A stretch of DNA of 64,000 nucleotides from an uncultured Alphaproteobacteria bacterium (GTDB taxonomy: Bacteria; Pseudomonadota; Alphaproteobacteria; Geminicoccales; Geminicoccaceae): contig CALKJU010000050.1 in the NCBI GenBank assembly GCA_937995535.1, positions 1 to 64,000 of the forward strand, in the 5' to 3' direction. Position numbers and translations under genes: made by a program. Below the pieces are notes generated by a model. The model was not told the origin of the DNA, did no database searches, and worked only from the letters and a program-made list of their open reading frames with translations. Below are positions 57,573-64,000 of this stretch, piece after piece. Each line of letters starts with the position of its first letter. Position 1 is the stretch's first letter.

Positions 57573-58231
57573 TTCCTCGCTGCCGCACCTGCGACACGCC
57601 GGATCGCCGTGCTCGACGCAGGATGCGCGCGCAGCCTCGCGAACGCCCATGCCGGCGGCCTCATGCCACAGAGCTCCTGCAGCCGGCGATCTTCGACCCG
57701 CGCGCCGGCGAAGTGATGCGCCACCACGCCGGACATCGCACGTTCAGAATAGGGAGCGCGCTCGAACGCCGCAACGGGCACCGTCCGCAACAGGGCCTGC
57801 CAATGCCGCCACCGAGGAAGTTGGACGAGATTGTCCGCGCCGATCAGCCAGACGAACTGGTGCCCCGGCCAAGCGACCAGGCGACGCACCGTGTCGATCG
57901 TGTAGAACGTTCCGAAACGTGCCTCGAGGTCGAGCACGCGGATGCGCGGGTGCGCGGCCGTGCGCCTCGCCTGCGCCAGCCGGACGGCGAACGGCGCCAT
58001 GCCCGCGACAGGCTTGAGCGGGTTCTGGGGGGCCACCAGCCACCACACCTCGTCCAGCGCCAAGCGGCGGAGCGCCTGCTCGCTGAGGTAGCGGTGCCCC
58101 TCGTGCGCCGGGTTGAAGGAGCCGCCGAGCAGGCCGACACGGCGCGCGCGGGCTGCGGCGGCCGGCTCCGGCGGCAGGGGCAGGTCGAGCCGGACGACCG
58201 GGCGGCGCTCGGTCAACCGTGCGTTAACCAT
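57554..58231 (-). CDS. nadD: Nicotinate-nucleotide adenylyltransferase
   Basis: NadD forms deamido-NAD from nicotinate mononucleotide and ATP. The ATG complementary to 58229-58231 gives 225 residues; starts further upstream (58252 and 58273) overlap the divergent gene. The nucleotidyltransferase motif is LLGGSFNPAHEGHRYLSE, followed by WWLVAPQNPLKP and the C-terminal SSTAIRR. It lies upstream of rsfS. ProA, normally adjacent on the same strand, is separated by an opposite-strand sulfotransferase-like gene. Confidence 0.92.
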   Translation of the reverse strand: MVNARLTERRPVVRLDLPLPPEPAAAARARRVGLLGGSFNPAHEGHRYLSEQALRRLALDEVWWLVAPQNPLKPVAGMAPFAVRLAQARRTAAHPRIRVLDLEARFGTFYTIDTVRRLVAWPGHQFVWLIGADNLVQLPRWRHWQALLRTVPVAAFERAPYSERAMSGVVAHHFAGARVEDRRLQELCGMRPPAWAFARLRAHPASSTAIRRVAGAAARKWERGS

Positions 58232-58253
58232 TCGCCGCCATGCTGACCACGCC

Positions 58254-59108
58254 ATGCCGGACCGTGCTCCCACCCCGCTGCGTCTCCTGCATCAGATGGC
58301 GCGGTCCGGCGGCACCCTCATCAGCCGCTGCCTCGCCTGCATGCAGGGCGTCGCGCTGTTGAGCGAGGTCCACGCCGGCGCCACCGGCTTCGTCAACCCC
58401 CTGGCGCAGGCGCAGGCCTGGTTCGCGCCGTTCGACGCCGCGGCCTGGGCCGCGCTGGCCCGTCGTGGCGCCATTCCCTTTCCCGACGCGATCGAGACGA
58501 TCGAGCGGGCCCTTCGCCGCCAAGGCCACCGTCTCGTGCTCCGCGAATGGTCGCATCTCGACTTCACCGGTGTCCCGATCCTCGCCGAGCCGCCGTTGCG
58601 GTCGCTGACGGCCGAGGCGCTCGGGAACCGTTTCGACTTGATCCGGTTCGCTACGGTGCGTCATCCGCTCGATCAATATCTCAGCGCCAGCGCCGTGCCG
58701 GCGCTGCGCGGCAAGCTCGCCGTCGGGCCGTATTTCAAGGGGTACCGCCGGTTCGCCGAGATGGCGGCGGAGGTCGGGTTCGTGACCTACGAGTCGTTCT
58801 GTGCCGACCCGGCGAGCACGATGCGGCGCCTGTGTACCAGCTTGCGGCTGCCTTTCGATCCGACCTTCGTCGACCGGCAGGCGAGCTGGACACGCATCAC
58901 GGGCGATCATGCGATCGGCGGCGGTCGGGGTGGGGCGGCACCGCGCATGCTGCCGCGCCGGGCCTGTCCGCGCGACACGCTCGACGCGATCACGAGCAAC
59001 GCCGATTATCGGGCGAGCTTGGAGGTGCTCGGCTATCGCCGGTCGGAGCGCGAACTCACACCGGCCGGCACTGACCCGTCCCGCGGACGAGATATTTGTA
59101 CGTCGTGA
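58254..59108 (+). CDS. Sulfotransferase family protein
   Basis: The 284-residue product starting at the ATG at 58254 has an N-terminal nucleotide-binding motif like the 5'-PAPS loop of sulfotransferases ([17 protein letters not shown], residues 9-25). A central [10 protein letters not shown] segment resembles the 3'-phosphate-binding region. The acceptor is unknown. The gene is on the plus strand inside the normally contiguous proA-nadD-rsfS minus-strand block. It is divergent from nadD with 22 nt between starts, and its last 53 bases overlap the 3' end of proA. Confidence 0.7.
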   Translation: MPDRAPTPLRLLHQMARSGGTLISRCLACMQGVALLSEVHAGATGFVNPLAQAQAWFAPFDAAAWAALARRGAIPFPDAIETIERALRRQGHRLVLREWSHLDFTGVPILAEPPLRSLTAEALGNRFDLIRFATVRHPLDQYLSASAVPALRGKLAVGPYFKGYRRFAEMAAEVGFVTYESFCADPASTMRRLCTSLRLPFDPTFVDRQASWTRITGDHAIGGGRGGAAPRMLPRRACPRDTLDAITSNADYRASLEVLGYRRSERELTPAGTDPSRGRDICTS

Positions 59109-60333
59109 GCTGCTCGACGCCGACCGGGCCACGCGCGTGCAGTCGGCCGGTGGCGATCCCGATCTCCGCGCCCATGCCGAACTCGCCGCCGTCGGCGAAC
59201 TGAGTGGACGCATTGTGCAGCACGATCGCGCTGTCGACCGAGGCGAGAAACCGCTCGGCCGCGCCTGCGTCCTCGGTGACGATGCTGTCGGTGTGGTGCG
59301 ATCCATAGGTCTCGATGTGCCGGATCGCCTCGTCGAGACCGGCGACGACACGTACTGCGAGGATCGCATCGAGATATTCCGTTCGCCAGTCGGCCTCGCT
59401 CACCGGATGCGCCCGAGGCTCGAGCGCGCACACCTCGGCGTCACCGCGGATCTCGCAGCCACCGGCGATCAGCGCGTCGAGCACCGGTGGCAGCAGGCGG
59501 GGCGCGGCCGTGCGGTCGCATAGCAGCGTCTCGGCGGCGCCACAGATGCCGGTTCGGCGCAGCTTGGCGTTGACGGCGATCCGCACCGCCATATCGGGAT
59601 CCGCCGCCGCGTGCAGGTAGACGTGGCAATTGCCGTCGAGATGGGCGAGCACGGGGATCCGGCTCTCCTGCTGCACCCGCTCGATCAACGACCTGCCGCC
59701 GCGCGGCACGATCACGTCGATGTGCTCGCACATGCGCAGCATCAGCCCGACGGCGGCCCGGTCGCGGGTCGGCACGAGCTGGATCGCGGCCTCCGGCAGA
59801 CCGGCCGCGCTGAGGCCGGAGCGCAGCGCCGTGAGGATCGCCGACGAGGAATGGAAGCTCTCCGAGCCACCGCGCAGCAGCGCCGCGTTGCCGGCCTTGA
59901 GGCACAGACCGCCGGCATCGGCGGTGACGTTGGGCCGGCTCTCGTAGATGATGCCGACCACCCCCAACGGCACCCGCACGCGCGCGATGTCGAGGCCGTT
60001 CGGCCGACGCCAGCGCGCGATCTCGGCCCCGACCGGGTCGGGCAGCTCGGCGATCGTGTCCAGCCCACGGGCCATCGCCTCGATCCGGCGCTCGTCGAGC
60101 GCCAGACGGTCGAGCATGGCGGCGGAGTGCTGACGCTGGCGGGCCAGCGCCATGTCGCGGGCGTTGGCCGCGAGGATGGCCGCCGAGCCGTCCCGCAAGG
60201 CGCAGGCGGCGGCACGCAGGGCCTCGTCCTTCTGCGCCCGGCTCGCCCCGGCGAGTGTCCGGGCGGCATCGCGCGCCGCGTCGCCAAGGGCGGCGAGGCG
60301 AGCCTCCAGCGCGTCGTCGATCACGGTGGCCAT
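59056..60333 (-). CDS. proA: Glutamate-5-semialdehyde dehydrogenase
   Basis: ProA reduces gamma-glutamyl phosphate to the semialdehyde in proline synthesis. The product has 425 residues. Signatures are [41 protein letters not shown] in overlapping parts around residues 118-158, [19 protein letters not shown] and the catalytic Cys in [13 protein letters not shown]. The C-terminal [18 protein letters not shown] follows. The partner proB and obgE, often upstream, are not in this window. A frameshifted remnant and a decarboxylase gene occupy the upstream side. Confidence 0.96.
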   Translation of the reverse strand: MATVIDDALEARLAALGDAARDAARTLAGASRAQKDEALRAAACALRDGSAAILAANARDMALARQRQHSAAMLDRLALDERRIEAMARGLDTIAELPDPVGAEIARWRRPNGLDIARVRVPLGVVGIIYESRPNVTADAGGLCLKAGNAALLRGGSESFHSSSAILTALRSGLSAAGLPEAAIQLVPTRDRAAVGLMLRMCEHIDVIVPRGGRSLIERVQQESRIPVLAHLDGNCHVYLHAAADPDMAVRIAVNAKLRRTGICGAAETLLCDRTAAPRLLPPVLDALIAGGCEIRGDAEVCALEPRAHPVSEADWRTEYLDAILAVRVVAGLDEAIRHIETYGSHHTDSIVTEDAGAAERFLASVDSAIVLHNASTQFADGGEFGMGAEIGIATGRLHARGPVGVEQLTTYKYLVRGTGQCRPV

Positions 60334-60791
60334 CGCGGGTCTCCCCCCGGAGTGGGGCCTGTCTAGCTCAACGGCAGACCGAGGGTGAAGGCCTGGGGCG
60401 ATCAGTGGCCTCCGGGCAGGCCGCGATCGTCGCCACCGACGCGCACGAAGCCGTCCGAGCCGAGGTCGCGGCCGATGGGGATCTTGTGGACCAGTGGTCT
60501 GCCCGCGGCCGGCAGGGCGGTCCGCCGTGCAGCGCGTCGAGCATCGCCTCGACGTCGCGCAGCCGGGCGCTCAGACGGAGGACCAGGCGCTGGCCGAGCT
60601 TGGCGTCGGCCCGCAGCGGTTCGAGGAAGCTGTCACCGTGGATCACCCCGGCCGAGGCCGAGGCGACGGCGCGGTCGATGGCGCTACGCGCGCACCGCTC
60701 CAGCCCACCGCTCTCGCCCGGAGACCCGGGCTCGCCGACGAGACCCTGGGGAATGCTCTCGCCGGCGCCGTCCGGCACCGGCGAGCGCGGG
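60334..60791. other. Gap between proA and the decarboxylase gene
   Basis: This 458-bp stretch holds no intact gene. Most of it is occupied by the frameshifted minus-strand remnant at 60402-60778 (listed separately). The part next to proA contains TAGCTCAACGG, which resembles a tRNA D-arm but has no matching anticodon or T arm. Confidence 0.6.
60402..60778 (-). pseudogene. Frameshifted remnant of an unrecognised gene
   Basis: From the GTG complementary to 60776-60778 the minus strand has a frame with strong G/C preference in third codon positions ([42 protein letters not shown]). Near 60525 this preference moves to another frame, which reads [17 protein letters not shown] and [17 protein letters not shown] up to the stop complementary to 60402-60404. 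The joined protein would have about 125 residues. I recognise no family. A single indel, real or technical, explains the pattern. It lies on the same strand as, and 13 nt after, the decarboxylase gene. Confidence 0.5.
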
Positions 60792-61961
60792 TCAGGCGGC
60801 GCGGGCCACCGGTGGCGGCGGGGCATTGGCGACGCCGACATACCAGGGCGGATCGTTGACGACCGCCACCCGGCTGTCGTGGAAGCCGTTGAACCCCGTC
60901 CGCAGGGCGTTCGAGTAGGCCCCCATCATGCCGACCTCGAGCCACTCGCCCTGCTGAACATCTGCAGGCAGCCAATGGGGGCCGGGCATGCTGTCGATGC
61001 TGTCGCAGGTCGGCCCGAACAGGTCGAACGCCTCCAGCGCGGCGGCACGCGGCCGATCGCGGACCACGCGCATCGGGAAGTGCGGTCCGATCCACTTCAG
61101 CTCGGCCAAGTTCCCGTAGACGCCGTCGTTGAGGTAGAGCGACCGCCCGCGACGCAGCTCGACACGCGCCAGCACCGAAGCCCCGGTGGCAACCAGCGCG
61201 CGACCGGGCTCACATTGCAGGTGGCAGCGCAGCCCATGACCGCGCACGGCGTCGCGAATCACGCCGGCGAAGCTCCCGAAAGACGGCTCGTCGCCCGTGT
61301 AAGCGGCCGGGAAACCGCCGCCGACGTCGAGGTGGTCGATGCCTCCGGCGCGCCCGGCGACGTCGGCCGCCATCGCGATCGCGCGCGCGAACGCGCGTGG
61401 CTCGACGCACTGCGAGCCGACGTGGAATGTCAGGCCGACCTCACGCGCGACCGCGCGGGCGGCTCGCAGCAGGGCCACCGCCTCGTCGGGCGAGCAGCCG
61501 AACTTGCCGGTCAGCGCGAGCACGGCGCCGTCGCCGGGGACGGCGAGGCGGACGAACAGCTCGAGGTCATTGGCCCGCCCGGTCGCCGCGACGACCTTGG
61601 CGAGCTCGTCCGCGTGGTCGAAGACAAACCGTCGCACACCGTGATCACGGTACGCCTCGGCCACCGCCTCCGGGCTCTTCACCGGATGCATGAAATGGCA
61701 GCGGGCCTCGGGCAGGAACTCGCGCACGCGGCGCACCTCGGCGATCGAGGCGGTGTCGAACTCGCGTACACCACCCGCCCACAACGCCCGCAGCACAAGC
61801 GGCTCGTCGTTGCATTTGACGGCGTAGAGCACGTCGCCCGGGAACGTCGCCACGATCTCGCGGGCCGCAGCGACCAGCGTACGCGGGCGGATGCACACGA
61901 CCGGATCTGTGGTGGAGTGAACAGAAAGCAGCGCCGCGGCGCTGCCGTAGGCCTGGACCAT
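60792..61961 (-). CDS. PLP-dependent ornithine/lysine decarboxylase (fold type III)
   Basis: The enzyme belongs to the eukaryotic-like ornithine/diaminopimelate decarboxylase family and probably makes putrescine (or cadaverine). The ATG complementary to 61959-61961, with GGGAGG five bases upstream, gives 389 residues. The PLP lysine is Lys49 in YAVKCN. Other motifs are the Gly-rich DVGGGFPAAY, CEPGRALV, and the C-terminal FGPTCDSID with the catalytic Cys and the GAYSNAL motif. Ornithine versus lysine preference cannot be told from sequence. A structured leader precedes it. Confidence 0.9.
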   Translation of the reverse strand: MVQAYGSAAALLSVHSTTDPVVCIRPRTLVAAAREIVATFPGDVLYAVKCNDEPLVLRALWAGGVREFDTASIAEVRRVREFLPEARCHFMHPVKSPEAVAEAYRDHGVRRFVFDHADELAKVVAATGRANDLELFVRLAVPGDGAVLALTGKFGCSPDEAVALLRAARAVAREVGLTFHVGSQCVEPRAFARAIAMAADVAGRAGGIDHLDVGGGFPAAYTGDEPSFGSFAGVIRDAVRGHGLRCHLQCEPGRALVATGASVLARVELRRGRSLYLNDGVYGNLAELKWIGPHFPMRVVRDRPRAAALEAFDLFGPTCDSIDSMPGPHWLPADVQQGEWLEVGMMGAYSNALRTGFNGFHDSRVAVVNDPPWYVGVANAPPPPVARAA

Positions 61962-62137
61962 ACCGACCTCCCAACCCCTGGGGGAGTTAGTGATCAGACA
62001 GCCGCAGCCGCGCGCGCCGCAGTGCGTTGGCTTCCTTTCAACGCAGCGGCATATGGGGGAGGGGGACGGGCAAGTAAAGACCTTTCTGACCGCGCGGACA
62101 GCTTCTAAGCTCGGGTGTGACCGCGGTTGGGGCATCC
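61962..62137. other. Divergent intergenic region of decarboxylase and GST genes
   Basis: This 176-bp region must hold promoters for both divergent genes, although none is a strong consensus match. On the minus strand it contains two hairpins upstream of the decarboxylase start (listed separately). The plus side has GGTTGGGG ahead of the GST gene start. A minus-strand frame extends through it without family similarity. Confidence 0.5.
61967..62044 (-). promoter_or_regulatory. Structured 5' leader of the decarboxylase mRNA
   Basis: On the minus strand GCGTTG and CAACGC (62039-62044 and 62024-62029) form a perfect 6-bp hairpin with a nine-base loop. Closer to the gene, CTCCC (62 bases later, 61982-61986) can pair with GGGAG (61968-61972), which is the ribosome binding site of the decarboxylase. 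Alphaproteobacterial ornithine decarboxylase genes are known to carry a conserved leader RNA (speF motif); a relationship here is only a suggestion. Confidence 0.4.
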
Positions 62138-62767
62138 ATGATCGACCTCTACACCTGGAGCACGCCCAACGGGCGCAAGGTCTCGATCATGCTCGAGGAG
62201 TGCGGGCTCACCTACGCCGTCCATCCGATCGACATCACGAAGGGCGAGCAGTTCGATCCGGAATTTCTGAAGATCAGCCCGAACAACAAGATTCCGGCCA
62301 TCGTCGATGGCGACAATGGATGGAGCGTGTTCGAATCAGGTGCGATCCTGATCTGCCTCGCCGAGAAGACCGAGAGCTTCCTGCCCACCGACCCGCGCGC
62401 GCGGCTGACGACGCTTGAGTGGCTGATGTGGCAGATGGGCGGGATCGGGCCCTTCCTCGGGCAGGCGCACCATTTCCTGCGCTTCGCCCCGGAGCGGATC
62501 CCCTACGCCATCAAGCGCTATGTCGACGAGGCGCACCGCCTCTACGGGGTGATGGACCGCCGCCTCGCTGCGCATGAGTGGCTCGCCGGTGACTGCTACA
62601 GCATCGCCGACATCGCCACTTGGCCGTGGATCTCGCGCCACGAGTGGCAGACCATCGACCTCGCGGACTACCCGAACGTACACCGCTGGTACGACGCGAT
62701 CCGCGCCCGCCCGGCGGTCCAGCGTGGCTACGACGTACCACGCATGGGCCAGCAGATCCCGCCATGA
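62138..62767 (+). CDS. Glutathione S-transferase (YfcG/YghU-like)
   Basis: The 209-residue product starts [21 protein letters not shown], the N-terminal TPNG(R/H)K motif of the YfcG/Nu-class glutathione transferases, which reduce disulfides or peroxides. The thioredoxin-like domain includes NNKIPAIVD and the [10 protein letters not shown] segment. The C-terminal helical domain has the [12 protein letters not shown]-capping motif. The ATG at 62138 is preferred to 62117. Its TGA stop overlaps the start of the next gene (ATGA), so the two are coupled. Confidence 0.9.
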   Translation: MIDLYTWSTPNGRKVSIMLEECGLTYAVHPIDITKGEQFDPEFLKISPNNKIPAIVDGDNGWSVFESGAILICLAEKTESFLPTDPRARLTTLEWLMWQMGGIGPFLGQAHHFLRFAPERIPYAIKRYVDEAHRLYGVMDRRLAAHEWLAGDCYSIADIATWPWISRHEWQTIDLADYPNVHRWYDAIRARPAVQRGYDVPRMGQQIPP

Positions 62768-63243
62768 GCCTGCTCGCGACCGCATCGGTGCGCCGGGTCC
62801 AGGAGGCGCTGACTGGCGCCGGCTCGGCTGCGCGTGTGGTGGCGCTGACCGACACGGCGCGGAGCGCCGAGGACGCTGCCCGCGCCGTCGGCTGCCCGCT
62901 CGGCGCGATCGTCAAGTCTCTCGTCTTCATGGTCGCCGACCAGCCGGTGATGGTGCTGGTGGCCGGCGACCGGCGCTGCGACCTGGCTGCGCTGCCGGCG
63001 GCGGTCGGAATCGACGGCAAGGTGCGCCGCGCCGATGCCGACCAGGTCCGTGCCGCGACCGGCTACGCCATCGGTGGCGTGGCGCCCGTCGGCCACACGC
63101 TGCCGGTCGTGATCGACGCGAGCCTGGAGCGTTTCGAGGAGGTCTGGGCGGCAGCCGGCCACCCCTACTGCGTCTTCCCGACGACCGTGGCGGAACTTGT
63201 TCGACTGACACGCGGGCGGGTCGACGACGCTATTGCGGTCTGA
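62764..63243 (+). CDS. YbaK/EbsC-type aminoacyl-tRNA deacylase
   Basis: The 159-residue product belongs to the YbaK/ProX family of stand-alone editing domains that hydrolyse mischarged aminoacyl-tRNAs. Motifs are [31 protein letters not shown] (read in two adjacent parts, residues 42-74), the IGGVAPVGH loop and the C-terminal [12 protein letters not shown]. The conserved Lys is in the IVKSLVF segment. Its ATG overlaps the stop of the glutathione transferase gene. Which tRNA it acts on is unknown. Confidence 0.88.
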   Translation: MSLLATASVRRVQEALTGAGSAARVVALTDTARSAEDAARAVGCPLGAIVKSLVFMVADQPVMVLVAGDRRCDLAALPAAVGIDGKVRRADADQVRAATGYAIGGVAPVGHTLPVVIDASLERFEEVWAAAGHPYCVFPTTVAELVRLTRGRVDDAIAV

Positions 63244-63305
63244 CGGCAGCGGCTTGGCGCGCGCGTGGCCGCGCGCTACCCGAGCGGCGGTCGGGGAGAG
63301 AAGCG

Positions 63306-64000
63306 ATGCTCAGCTACGTCCACGGCGCCAGTGCGGTGCCGCTGATCGGCGAGACGATCGGGGCGCATCTCGACAGCGTGGTCGCCCGCTGGGGCGAGCG
63401 GCCGGCGCTGATCGTGCGCGACCAAGGCGTGCGCTGGAGCTTCGCCGAGCTTCTGGCCGAGGCCGACGCGGTGGCGGCCGGCCTGCTGGCGCTGGGCCTC
63501 GAGCCGGGCCAGCGAGTCGGCATCTGGTCGCCGAACAATGCCGAGTGGGTGCTGACCCAGCTCGCCACCGCCCGGGCCGGGCTGATCCTCGTCAACATCA
63601 ATCCGGCCTACCGCCTCCACGAGCTCGACTATGCGCTGAACAAGGTCGCCTGCCGTGCGCTGATCACGGCGAGCCGCTTCAAGACCAGCGACTACATCGA
63701 GATGCTCGGCGAGCTCGCACCCGAGCTGGCGACCGCGCGGCCGGGTGACCTGCACGCGGTGCGCCTGCCGGAGTTGCGCTGCGTCGTGCAGATCGGTGGC
63801 CAGAGCCCTGGAACGATCGCCTTCGAGGAGCTGCAACGCCTCGCCAGCGGGTCGGCCCGGGTGCGACTGGCGGAGATCGGCCGCGTGCTCCAGGCCGACG
63901 ATCCGATCAACATCCAGTTCACCAGCGGCACCACTGGCTCGCCCAAGGGTGCGACCCTCACGCACCACAACATCCTCAACAACGGGTTCTTCGTCGGAGA
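63306..64000 (+). CDS. Acyl-CoA synthetase (AMP-binding), N-terminal part
   Basis: The first 231 residues of an ANL-superfamily acyl-CoA ligase are visible; the gene continues beyond the window. The ATG at 63306 follows GGGGAGAGAAG. The N-terminal domain includes [42 protein letters not shown] and [18 protein letters not shown], and the P-loop-like AMP-binding motif [19 protein letters not shown] lies near the end of the window. These match fatty-acid-type acyl-CoA synthases. Chain-length preference is not predictable. Confidence 0.93.
   Translation, partial: MLSYVHGASAVPLIGETIGAHLDSVVARWGERPALIVRDQGVRWSFAELLAEADAVAAGLLALGLEPGQRVGIWSPNNAEWVLTQLATARAGLILVNINPAYRLHELDYALNKVACRALITASRFKTSDYIEMLGELAPELATARPGDLHAVRLPELRCVVQIGGQSPGTIAFEELQRLASGSARVRLAEIGRVLQADDPINIQFTSGTTGSPKGATLTHHNILNNGFFVG

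Noticed and set aside
60359-60440. Possible tRNA starting near GTCTAGCTCAACGGCAGAC
   Set aside because: Only the D-arm-like box is present. No five-base anticodon stem with a seven-base loop and no TTCRA T-arm follow at the right distance.
60255-62108. Long plus-strand frame of 617 codons
   Set aside because: It is antisense to the decarboxylase gene, whose PLP motifs are intact, so the frame is a shadow produced by high G+C.

Overview
The window is about 64 kb of GC-rich, gene-dense chromosome from an alphaproteobacterium, most likely of the Rhodospirillales or a related order. I infer this from several traits seen together: a fused IspD-IspF, a pyruvate dehydrogenase E1-beta carrying its own lipoyl domain, NtrYX beside NtrBC, an alphaproteobacterial LexA box (GAAC-N7-GAAC), the order ppiD-trpE/trpGDC-moaC-moeA-lexA, frequent GTG starts and very tight ATGA/GTGA/TGATG gene couplings. 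No rRNA, tRNA, CRISPR array, insertion sequence or prophage was seen.

Positions 1-13849 hold the end of tuf followed by the complete S10-spc-alpha ribosomal protein superoperon (rpsJ to rplQ, with secY, adk and rpoA). A near-consensus promoter is embedded in the adk stop codon, a GC-rich hairpin precedes rpoA, and a perfect 10-bp terminator hairpin follows rplQ. Positions 13925-21551 hold a Do-like periplasmic protease, RarA, an RluA-type pseudouridine synthase, an inositol-phosphatase-family enzyme, RecD2 helicase and a glycerophosphodiester phosphodiesterase. Positions 21545-31398 are mainly a minus-strand block: lexA, moeA, moaC, trpC, trpD, trpG, then trpE and ppiD. A plus-strand YibQ-like polysaccharide deacetylase gene sits between trpG and trpE.

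Positions 31539-45026 are a plus-strand block: tpiA, secG, pyrG, kdsA, eno, ftsB, the pyruvate dehydrogenase genes pdhA-pdhB-pdhC-lpdA closed by a strong terminator, then lipA and a COQ10-like gene. Between lpdA and lipA lie a frameshifted DUF29 gene and an AT-rich island (38% G+C where counted) with two small overlapping ORFs of unknown function. This island is the least ordinary stretch of the window.

Positions 45023-57209 hold an HxlR regulator divergent from a cytochrome P460-like gene, pncC-ispDF, and then ntrB-ntrC-ntrY-ntrX-trkA-hfq-hflX for nitrogen and redox signalling, potassium uptake and post-transcriptional control. Positions 57168-64000 hold rsfS and nadD, a sulfotransferase-like gene on the opposite strand, proA, a frameshifted remnant of unknown family, a PLP-dependent ornithine/lysine decarboxylase with a structured leader, a glutathione transferase, a YbaK-type deacylase and the start of an acyl-CoA synthetase.

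I found no defence island or clearly new multi-gene system. The most notable observations are: all seven convergent gene pairs overlap tail to tail; ftsB appears to start at a CTG codon; lipA looks leaderless; a 195-bp lipoyl-domain segment is almost identical in pdhB and pdhC; and two conserved blocks (trpE/trpG and proA/nadD) are each interrupted by an opposite-strand gene.
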